Below are positions 21,600 through 31,100 of a DNA stretch of 64,000 nt, in pieces. The stretch comes from Halichondria panicea. Taxonomy: Eukaryota > Porifera > Demospongiae > Suberitida > Halichondriidae. A program made the translations under genes and the position numbers. The stretch covers positions 3,961,182 through 4,025,181 of the forward strand of contig NC_087384.1 in NCBI RefSeq assembly GCF_963675165.1. Reading direction: 5' to 3'. The notes under the pieces are model-generated. The model made no database searches. It was given only the letters and a program-made list of their open reading frames with translations, and had not been told where the DNA came from. Position 1 is the first letter of the stretch. Each line of letters begins with the position of its first letter.

Positions 21600-22165
21600 T
21601 GCATGTATACACGTACCTCTACACAAAAACTGTGCACAAAATAACGTGACATTCTGTCAATTGCACAGGAGCAACTCGCAATTGATGACATTTGCGCATA
21701 ATTAAAAACGTCGATGTTTAAGAGTGCATAATTAAGAAGAGAAGAGTGTCGAACTATACCAGTACCGATACCTCAGACTCTACACAAAAACTCTGCACAA
21801 AGTAACATGACTCGCATGTGATGAAGTATTGTAGTAATTTCGTTAACCATGACGTTTTTAGGGGTGTGGTAATTTAACAACGACATCTGATTCTAGCTAG
21901 TCGTTCGCGTTCAGAGTAGCCTCGATCCCAGGCCGGGGACAATAGTCAGGTAGATCCTCTTCACTTGCACTCTTTTTCACTATTTACAAATTCTGCGTAA
22001 TAACGGCAAAACATCGACCTTTTATGACGTCGAATCTTTTTTTAAAACATCGACCTTTATTTTTTATGATGTCGACTTTTATGATTTTAACACAAACGGC
22101 ACCCCGGCCATGGTTTGTTCTCATCCAAAATATTGTCAGGTAATTAATAGTGTTTTTGCACAATA
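21600..22165. repeat. Repeat shared with 32468-32903, plus a local ACATCGACC duplication
   Basis: AAAACTGTGCACAAAATAAC, AATTGATGACATTTGCGCAT and AGAAGAGAAGAGTGTCGAAC recur in the SMC5 intron at 32468-32903. Part of it is reversed there (CTAGCTAGTCGTTCGCGTTC, TCACATGCGAGTC). Near 22010-22085 an AAAACATCGACCTTT unit is repeated in tandem. No coding sequence is seen. Confidence 0.55.
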
Positions 22166-22342
22166 ATAAAAGCACCACAGGTGCTGATGCCTCGGTGGAG
22201 ATGCCAAAGCTACATAACATAAAGCTACTAATAGCATTACACACATTATTTAATATCATGAATTTGATGAATATTTTTGCATTGATGGCGGCATGCAGGC
22301 AGAATCCAGAACCACAGGGAAACTCCAGGAGTGGGTAATGAT
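22165..22342 (+). repeat. Family A repeat, left part, split by an insertion
   Basis: The left end (GCACCACAGGTGCTGATGCC, TCGGTGGAGATGCCAAAGC) and the body run to GTGGGTAATGAT. The remainder continues at 23256 (GTAATGATCAACTATGATTG), as in uninterrupted copies such as 30775-31281. Confidence 0.8.
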
Positions 22343-23255
22343 TTAGTCGAGCGCCGCCGCCCTCCCTGAAGGAGGTCAGGAATTCAAGCCTATCCACACT
22401 TTTGTTCTGGCCTGTTACGCAATAGTATCATGAATATCATTCATTCTATGTGGGTGCTAGCCAATACTATTGGTAATAGCCAGGGGCGTAGCTACCATTG
22501 TTTCCTGGTTGCCCAGAAACCCCCCCCAGGAGCTGCTGAGAAAATTGGGCAGGGCTCCCCAATAATTGAAATCAAGCAGCCCTGCCCATCTTTTCATGCA
22601 CGTGGCTGCAAATCATGTAGCACCGTGAATCGTTTCACTTTGGCTAGCTTTGTCTCAGCTAGCTAGCTAGCTACCTCAAACAAAGAAGACAAAGACCTAA
22701 GTTCTAGTATCAATCCTGCATGCTCCAGTATTCTCAGACTCACAACTTTATTCGATATTCAGGAAGGACAAGTTTAGAACAATCTCAGCCACATGAAACC
22801 TCTCAGGTAAATGTAATGGTGCTCAGCTAGACTAGCAATACACAATTGACACCTGCCTTTTAGAATGTCTATAGCTAGCTAGACTAGCTAGACAGTCTAG
22901 CTAGCTTCTCACAAACATGTAAAAAAAGTCATTACAAACAATGAGCAGTAGGTGTAACAAGAGTAGGTGTGCCCCAATCAAGAAAGTGTGGCACCGGAAG
23001 TGGGCGTGGCTAAAATTTCCCGTAAACCCCTGTGTCAAAAGTCTGGCTACGCCCCTGATAGCGATGAATATCATTCATTAAAGCCACGCCTCTCAGTCAA
23101 TCCAACGTGTGCAAAATTCACACGTGGTAAAGTTGATCAATCCACTCAAGATACTGGAGCTGGTGGAATTCCACCAGCAGCAGAACAAAACTGTGGATAG
23201 GCTTGATTCCCGACCTCCTTCCGGGCAACGGTAGAGGGCGGCAGCGCCCGACTAG
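22343..23255. mobile_element. 913-bp non-autonomous transposon with 8-bp target duplication
   Basis: The element starts TTAGTCGAGCGCCGCCGCCC and ends GGGCGGCAGCGCCCGACTAG, giving inverted ends of about 22 bp with three or four mismatches. The flanking 8-mer GTAATGAT is present on both sides (22335-22342 and 23256-23263), and the split family A repeat around it reads through when the element is removed. An 8-bp duplication suggests hAT- or P-like mobilisation. Internal ORFs have no family signature. A shorter relative is at 23833-24148. Confidence 0.85.
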
Positions 23256-23400
23256 GTAATGATCAACTATGATTGTTTTTAAAACAATCTATGCAAAAGT
23301 TCAAGCCTAAGATAATGGCTGCATCAACGGAGCCTTGCAGCTCCCTTCTCACTCTTGCAGCTACCTGGAGCACATTACAGAAGGAGCGTCTTACTGTTAA
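23256..23400 (+). repeat. Family A repeat, right part after the insertion
   Basis: GTAATGATCAACTATGATTG, AAGTTCAAGCCTAA and GCCTTGCAGCTCCCTTCTCA continue the repeat begun at 22165. It ends after GCAGCTACC without the usual microsatellite part. Confidence 0.75.
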
Positions 23401-23832
23401 TTTCCAAGTTCTTGCCCACTGAACAAAAACTGAAAAAACCTCAAATGATTTTGCGCATACTCTTTGACCTGGCACATGTGGTCGATCATATAGATACATG
23501 CATCTATCTAGGTGCACAAAATGAGCTCTAGTACTAATCAAACAGACAGAAACTTAAGAGTACGGAAGCCCATTAGGGCAATTCACTTCCTAGTTAGGAA
23601 GGTCAGAGGTCACCATGCACTAACTCAGAAGAGGCCACGTGGAAGTAACGCAAGTTAGAAGTGAAGGCGATTGGAGATTCTATAGCTGTGCTGTAGGCAT
23701 GGATAATGCTGCTAGCAGTTGCTATAGAGCTGTGATTTATAATAGCTGTAATAATTATTATATAAAATTACTATCTGAAGTATCTTTAGAAGAAAAACTT
23801 CCAATTGGCTTTGCAGGAGGTCAGAGGTAGGC
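23401..23832. other. Spacer with no recognisable feature
   Basis: The frames present are short and show no known family. I see only ordinary AT-rich sequence here. Confidence 0.4.
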
Positions 23833-24148
23833 GGGCGGAGACGCCCTCCCTGAAGGAAGACGGGAACCAAGCCTATCTACAATTTTGTTCTGGCCTGGCC
23901 TGTTACGCAATAGCATTATGAATCTCATTATTTTAAGTGTGTGTTGAATGTCACTGTGTTGGCCAGCTTCTCAGTCAATCCAGTGTGTGCAAAATTCACA
24001 CATGGTAAAGTTAAATGGGTGTGATCAATCCACTAGAAATACTGCAATCTGATTGGAGCCGGTGGAAAAACAAAACTGTAGATAAGCTTGGGTCCCGTCC
24101 TCCTTCCGTACAACAGTCGAGGGCGGCGACGCCTGTTTACTAATTGCA
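23833..24148. repeat. Shorter relative of the 22343-23255 transposon
   Basis: The ends (CGGGCGGAGACGCCCTCCCT at the left, GAGGGCGGCGACGCCTGTTT at the right) and subterminal words (AAGCCTATCTACAATTTTGT, TCAGTCAATCCAGTGTGTGC) match the larger element, but about 600 bp of interior are missing. Confidence 0.7.
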
Positions 24149-24644
24149 CGAGGCGCAGGTGAGTGCTATTAATCTTGCCAGTGCTTGTTAAGAGTGCTAT
24201 TAATCCCTTATTGCATGAGTAACAATACTATTGATTTCTAATCCATGAATTCTCTGCAGTTTATATTAACATTTTCGGTCGCAGTCGTTATTCAAAAACA
24301 ATACATTGTCATTGACAGCATGCACGTACGCTGTCAATGACGACGTGCAGTTACTGGACCAGATGTGATACGGGATTAATTGCTGTACACTCTCCAGTCG
24401 CTTAGCACATCATACGATTATGAGAATAATAGGCAGATAAGAAAGTGTGTAAGTACTGTGTACATAAATTACAAACTACGGTCGGCCTGTGAATATCATT
24501 ATGAGCGGATTTTGTATGTAGTGCAGCAGCAGGAGAGCTAGAAAGAGCTAAAATCGAATAGCTAGATCTTTGATGGATGTTGGTATAATTATATCATGGA
24601 AGAGACTCATTGGTACAGAAAATTCTAAAAGAGGAGCACATCCA
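24149..24644. other. Spacer with one short hairpin
   Basis: CATTGACAGC and GCTGTCAATG around GCATGCACGTAC form a perfect small hairpin at 24311-24342. Nothing else is recognisable. Confidence 0.45.
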
Positions 24645-25064
24645 ATAAAAGCACCGCAGGTGCTGATGCCTCGGTGGAGATGCCAACAACTTAATAGCTT
24701 AATTTTATACATGATGAAATTTGCTGCATTCAAACTCAAAGAATAGGTGATGATTGACCATGATTGTTGTTGAAAACGATCGATGCCGAAGTTCAAGTCT
24801 AAAATTAATTAATGGCTGCCATCAGCAGAGCCTTGCAGCTCTCTTCTCACTTTTGCAGCTACCAATAGCTAGCGTTCTAGTGCAGCGCTAACTACTAAGT
24901 AGAGCAGCAACACTCGGTAAACAAGTTTGGCTACGTGCTCTTCTGAAAAGGCTGCAATGGCATTCCAAGTAGGCATAACTCGAGAACAAAGCATTATTTT
25001 GCAAATCCACGAATTAAAATCCAAGAAAACATGATTAGAAGCCTATAGAAACTCTTACTTGCAT

Positions 25065-25637
25065 CATAGATAAAGAAGAGAGGGATTGGCAACGGAAGTT
25101 AAAACGTAGACTTGTGTGCAGGGGGTGTGGCTTAATCCTGAAACGATGCGTGTTGTCCCCCACCGTAACGCCGCGAAACACTTTTTTTTATGTTTGAGGC
25201 CTTACACAGAGCTTTCTAAAACCCCCCAAAACTTCATTTCCATGCTTAATTCTTGGTGATGTGTATTATGGGGAAATTGCCAAAAATTTTTCTAGAGATT
25301 GTTGAGAAAGAGCTACAGGTACATAGCGCTTTTTTCACCTCTTTTCACCGTTTTTTTATGGCTATGTATACCAATAGCACCTATAATATAGCTAAGATTG
25401 TCTAACTAAGTAGTGTCCTGGATCACATATAGCCTCAAGCATGCATGGAAATGAAGTCTAAAATCAGCAGCAGGATTGTTATACTGACAATCAGTTGTCT
25501 CCTCAACCATTCCCAGCTGGTGCTTTACTCGAGGCTGTCTTCCTACGTTGAAGTAGACAGCCTCGAGTAACGCCGGGGCAACACGGATGGTTTTTCGAGG
25601 TCGATTTTGTTGCCAATCCCTCTTTGCTCTATCTATG
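25065..25637. mobile_element. 573-bp TIR element inserted in a family A repeat
   Basis: It begins CATAGATAAAGAAGAGAGGG and ends with the near reverse complement (CCCTCTTTGCTCTATCTATG); the inverted ends run about 29 bp to ATTGGCAAC / GTTGCCAAT. The 7-mer CTTGCAT flanks it on both sides (25058-25064, 25638-25644), and uninterrupted family A copies read straight across. A related left end lies at 42866. A small hairpin (ACTCGAGGCTGTCTTCC ... AGACAGCCTCGAGTAA) is inside at about 25528-25570. No transposase frame is seen. Confidence 0.8.
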
Positions 25638-25688
25638 CTTGCATTTCATTGATCCTTGAGCAGCTGTAGTAATCTACACAGACAGACA

Positions 25689-25690
<2 letters not shown>

Positions 25691-25733
<43 letters not shown>
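25691..25733. repeat. CA microsatellite at the end of a family A copy
   Basis: An uninterrupted CA dinucleotide run of about 43 bases. Other family A copies carry the run at the same place (31204, 39850, reversed at 9871 and 38350), so the microsatellite is part of the element. Confidence 0.9.
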
Positions 25734-25738
<5 letters not shown>

Positions 25739-25782
25739 TATACCTCGCTTGCACATGCGCACCAAGGCATAACTAGGGGATG

Positions 25783-26960
25783 CTGGAAGCATTGTGTGGG
25801 GCGAGCCTAGCCTTAGCGAAGACAAAGAAGTTGTAGTACGTGAGTTGCTGTTTACTTTGTTTCCTAAAGATCTCTCTAACTGCAATTATCTTTTCCTCTT
25901 CAATTCGAACCTTTTGGCGACAGACGAGCTTCTGTCTCATAGCTCCTACATGTACTTGTTGTTAAACTTCCCTTAGCCTTGCCAGCAGGTGGTGTCTTTG
26001 ATATGGCGTAGGGAACGCCATTCCCTTAATTGTTGAGCTGTATCAGTTATCAGTTTCATCTTACTGTTTCGTAACAGTCTCTCTAACCGTTCTCTTTTCC
26101 TCTTCAGACGAGCTGAGCTTCTGTCTCTTTTTGTTGTCAAACTTCCCTTAGTCTTGCCAGCAGATGGTGTGTTTGATATCCCAAAATTCAAAACAGATCG
26201 TCACGCTAAAAAGCGTGCAAATGGAGCGATCCTCATGCTAAAAAGCTTCAAGCGACAGACACACAAACTGACAGACAGACAGACGGACGGATATCTGGTC
26301 GCTGAGCTTTTCTCTACAGTACTCGAAACTATGGGTCTCGCCCCAATAACTAGGGGATGCTGGAAGTATTGTGTGGGGCAAGCCTAGCCTTAGCGAAGAC
26401 AAAGAAGTTGTAGTGAGTTGCTGTTTCCTTCGTTTCCTAAAGATCTCTCTAACTGCAATTCTCTTTTCTTCTTCAATTTGAACCTTTTGGCGACAGATGA
26501 GCTTCTGTTTCATAGCTCCTACTTGTTGTTAAACTTCCCTTAGCCTTGCCAGCAGATGGTGTCTTTGATATGGCGTAGGGAACGCCATTCCCTTAGTTGT
26601 TGAGCTGTATCAGTTTCATCTTACTGTTTCGTAAAGGTCTCTCTCTTCAGACGAGCTGAGCCATTAGCTCCTTTTTGTTGTCAAACTTCCCTTAGTCTTG
26701 CCAGCAGATGGTGTGTTTGATATCCCAACGCCATTGCCTCACTGCCTTAATAGTTGTTGAGCTGTATCAGTTTCATCCAGTGAGTTCGAGTAGAACAAAC
26801 AGATCGTCACGCTAAAAAGCGTGCAAATGGAGCGAACATCATGCTAAAAAGCTTCAAGCGACAGACACACACACAGACAGACAGACGGATATCCGGTCGC
26901 TGAGCTTTTCTCTACAGTACTCGAAACTATGGGTCTCGCCTCAGGGCTCACCCCAATTAC
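25783..26960. repeat. Imperfect tandem and segmental duplications
   Basis: The unit TTGTGTGGGGCGAGCCTAGC to CTTGCCAGCAGGTGGTGT is present at 25790-26160 and again, with small deletions, at 26365-26720. The unit AAACAGATCGTCACGCTAAA to ACTATGGGTCTCGCC is present at 26190-26342 and 26797-26940. Minus-strand frames read lysine/arginine-rich coil-like stretches, but they break in different places between copies. I see no intact gene. Confidence 0.7.
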
Positions 26961-26964
26961 TTTG

Positions 26965-27245
26965 TAGTTTGCTAGACCTAAACTAACACATACTAGGCGT
27001 TTTGTTTTTGCAGTAGGGAGTCTTACTGGGGTTCTTAGAAGAAAGAGCCTACTACCAGGCCTATAGCTATACTAGCTAGCTGTAGCTTTTCATATTTGTT
27101 GACCTATGCTTGGTAAGGTGCACTGTCAACTAAATTAGCACTCACCTGCAGATGATTATCACCCACTTAGCGGTTCATGCTTTGCAAACTTCCACGAGAT
27201 GCGATTCCGAGGCAAGACGCTCCTTCTGTAATGTGCTCCTGGCAG
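26965..27245 (+). repeat. Dispersed repeat, direct copy of 19110-19395
   Basis: It carries the same ordered words as 19110-19395 (ACACATACTAGGCGTT, GGAGTCTTACTGGGGTTCTT, TGTAATGTGCTCCTG) with small indels. Confidence 0.75.
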
Positions 27246-27249
27246 AAGT

Positions 27250-28126
27250 ACTGGTGGTTAATTATCTTCTTGGCATTCTGTAGATTAATAGGGATCGAGC
27301 TCTAACTCTTGCAACAATTAAAGTCTGTAAAGGAAAGTTTTCTGATTCAGCAAACATTAATGTAGTAGCATTCTAGTAGGTAGCACTGTACTAGAAGGCT
27401 AGCTGCAAGAGTGAGAAAAGAGACTGAAAACAGCAGCCATTAATTATGGACTTTGAACGTTTGGCATCCTTTTCAGTGCCTCTACTGAGGCCATCAGCAC
27501 CGTATGGTCAAAATTGGGAGTTCCCTAAAAGCATCCATGATGCTTTTTTAATTAGCCTAAAACTCAACATTCACAAATATAATTATTGTAAGAAATGCAC
27601 GGTCAATGATCATTAAGTCCCACAAAACTGTCACCCAAATGCATGTCATATAGGAGTCGACCTAGCATTCAATTGGAGACAGATCGACCTAGGGACGAGG
27701 CTAGTACATGTACTGTAATGACTGTATTATAATTATAAGGAATCACACTACTACCAGTAATGTGCTGGGAAAACCACAAAATAGCATGGAAAAAACGACC
27801 ACCAAAAAGTTTACATACATGTGAACGATGTTGTAACAGATTGGAGTAATATTATTATGCTCTCGCCAGCTTTCTTGTTTCTATGCTTTTTGGTGTTTCT
27901 TCTGGCCAATCTTAGTAATTTTTCATGAGGTCTTAATAGAGTATCATTCAAGATAATATTATTTAAGAACTAAACTGGGTAAATAAATACAAACCAGCTA
28001 GTGATTAACACAACTAACTATTATGCAAACAATTATGTTTATTATGATGACAACAGCAATCAATGGATATTAATTATAATTATACGTACGTATGATCATT
28101 GTGAGGCTAAATGACAAAGTGATGGT
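27250..28126. other. AT-rich spacer and 3' flank of SMC5
   Basis: A diverged half of the TGCTGAATCAGCA hairpin is near 27330 and a degenerate family A piece near 27360-27500. Otherwise no feature. A minus-strand polyadenylation hexamer (TTTATT on +) at 28038-28043 lies 84-89 bases past the SMC5 stop codon. Confidence 0.45.
28038..28043 (-). terminator. Candidate polyadenylation signal for SMC5
   Basis: AATAAA on the minus strand, about 85 bases downstream of the SMC5 stop at 28127-28129. It is the nearest canonical hexamer; no cleavage-site evidence is available. Confidence 0.45.
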
Positions 28127-31100
28127 TTATTGCAGCATAGTTTCAAGATTGTACTCACTGTACTCCACAGATTCTTGACCATTGTTTACCATATGAACTT
28201 GTACTGCATCCGAGTACTGGAGATTATGCAGAAGCTACAAATAAAAAGAATTAATCGTGTCAGCAGAATCCATAACGCAAAGTACGTAGTAAACTGTACG
28301 TAATGTGCAAAATGGATGTGACGTATCATTATCACGTACATTGACGTTGAACCAGGGGGGGCTTGGGGCAACTGCCCCCCTAGTTTAAAAACTATGCACT
28401 AACAGCTAAGTCAGTGCATGTGTTGTGTTTTTATGTTATAGTTGTGACACATGCACAAGTGCCACATGGGATATATTGGCTCAGTAGTGACTTAGGCCCG
28501 AGGGCAAAGGCAATGTGCACACGAGTGAGCTGTGTAACAACTGCATTCCTTGTTGCATTCCTTTCCGTGTACACATCACTCCTTTTATAGGACAACTAGT
28601 TTCAACTACTTGTGGTGGCTGTGGAATGCACCAGACGCATGAAAAACGTTATGGGTTATAAGCGCTAACAGGAGTACATGAATATATTCATGTTACTCAT
28701 GTAGCGCTTATAGCCTCGGGTTAATGAATCCTAAATGAAGTCATAATTGACCACATAACTTGTTAATGAATCCTTAATGAAGTCATAATTGACCACATAA
28801 CTTTCGGGGGCATTCCCATGATTTAGCACAATGTCATGTAGTTACCTCTGGACTAGAACGTTATATAGATAACAGACTTCTGGTTGCACAGGTATTGTAA
28901 AATGTTTAGTATGAGCAATCTGCGAAAATTTAAATAACCCGCTATACGGTATCAACTTTGTTAATTTGGGTGCATGCGCACGTTCCATAATTATACAGAA
29001 ATTAACTTAGCAATTAAGGTTATGGTATAGTGATATTGCTCATGAATATTCATGAGTTTTTTGGTTAGCTTTTTTCTCTCGTTGCAGGACAAAAGAAGTC
29101 TACTGTATAATTATATTTGTGCTATTGCTTTGTTTAAGAATGAAATGATTATGAAGATGCATGAAAGAGACAAGATAAAATCAAAACTGCTAGTATAAAA
29201 ATTAGTTTTGTATCAGCAATATGTACTTGCAGCTCTTGTTCAAGGCTTGTAGATGAAAATAAATACCTTCCAGAGGGTGACACGAAGAAATAATATAGCT
29301 TATAAAACTTCATACGGAAGAGCTAAAGCTAAAACTAGATGGTAAATACCTACAAACTCGCTCGATGTCTCTACAAACTGACGGCTAGCTGCAACTCAAT
29401 TGACTATATTCATCTTCGTGTCGCCCTGCCCATTCATTCGTATAAATAGATAGAAACTTCAGTTCAATATTTTCTGGCCTACCAAGGCTAAAATTCGCCG
29501 ACTGAGCTAACTTTGTGATTCTTCACTGCACAAAAATAATGATATTCATAGAGCGTTTGATGCGTGAGTGGCAACACTATACCGTATAGCCCAGGAGGAG
29601 TGCATGAATTCATGCACTCTGGTAACCTTAATAGACAGTGTTACACACAGACCCACTTTGGGAGTGAGTAGGAAGTACTGTGCTCCTTCTGCTGCAGATT
29701 TGACAATGAGATTAAAGACATGGCGCTCATTAACAGGGTCCATGCCCTGGTTGATCTCATCGACTACTCTAAAGGGACAAGAGGAGCCTCCCTGGAGAGC
29801 CATGAGGTAGAGCATGGTAGATACACTTCTCTCTCCTCCACTTTGTCTCTGAGCATTTAGGGCTTGGAGCTGCTCGTTGTCACGAAACTTGACCTTAATC
29901 TCGATACCACACTTGGTGAAGTCTTCGCTCTCTACAAAACAAACCTCTCCAGCGGCTTCCATGTGAGTGTGGTTAGAGAAATAGCAACGGAACCTGTCAC
30001 TGATCCCTGACACAAGGCTTTTCAGAGCACTCAGCCACCTAAAATTTCAATGCACAAATTTAATACAGGACTCAGAGAGGAAGGTTATAATTATTAACGA
30101 GTCACAATAGAAACGCATATAATTTATTATGCTTCAAGGTGTATAGCCGGCACGAGGAATACAGTAAAGCTGACTATGTCCAGAGAAGGAAGGACACAAT
30201 AATTTTATTGACCTTATAGGCAACAAAAAGGGTCATTAAACTTTTATTTGTTTGTAGACATGCCCACTCACCTAACGAAGACTAGAAGCTAGAAAAATTC
30301 GTATTTGCCACATGATATGGGGATTAAATTTTCTTATTAGTGCCCAAGGTCAAATGTTTCCATCCTCCTCTGTTATGTATGTGTAGTCTAATTGGTCCCA
30401 GACTACAATACTATTGGGAGGGCGTGACCAGACTATGTACAATTGTATTCTATTTCAGCTGTTACTGCTCAACGGTTGCACTGCAACAGCAACTAACGCA
30501 TTTCTTGGATTTTAATTCATGGATTTGCGAAGCTTCTTTCTTGAGTTATGGTTACAGTGACTGCTGTTGCAGTCACTGTAGAACCTCGCTAATCCGAACC
30601 CCTTTAATCCGAAACCTCGCAAATCTGGACAAAATGGCAAACTGAAAAGAGGAGGGGTTGTCCGTAGAATGGACTACTGCGCATGCGCTATCTAACTTGC
30701 TTTACTGAATCAGCAATAATTTAGTAACCTGCTCAATACCTCACCCAAAACAATGGCCACTGCAAAGAAAATGAAAGCACCGCAGGCCTCGGTGGAGGTG
30801 CCAAAGCTACATAATATAAAACTACTAATAGCTAGCTTTTATACACACATTGATTATGATTGCATGCAATCACAGGGAAACTCAAATAGTGGGTAATGAT
30901 CGACCATGATTGTTAGTTAAAAACGATCGATGCCAAAAGTTCAAGTCTAAAATTAATGGCTGCAAGTCCAGAGCCATGCAGCTACCAATAGCTAGCGTTC
31001 TAGTGAAGAGCTATCTACTAAGTAGAGTAGCAACACTCGGTGAACAAGTTTTGCTACGGACTCTTCTGAAAAGGCATTCCAAGTAAGCAAAACTAGGCAT

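Larger units (their letters stand above)
24645..25774 (+). repeat. Family A repeat, full length, split by an insertion
   Basis: The left end is AGCACCGCAGGTGCTGATGC, CTCGGTGGAGATGCC; the right end is a CA run followed by GTATACCTCGCTTGCACATG, CGCACCAAGGCATAA. It is interrupted at 25065-25637. Inverted GCCTCGGTG / CACCAAGGC ends mark both borders. Confidence 0.8.

Noticed and set aside
25646-25885. Minus-strand ORF with a Cys-Val run
   Set aside because: The run is translated CA microsatellite.
30256-30290. 17-nt candidate micro-exon for the missing SMC5 piece (TAG|CTTCTAGTCTTCGTTAG|GTGAGT)
   Set aside because: Its length and phase fit, but it would add only hydrophobic residues where about 20 coiled-coil residues are expected.
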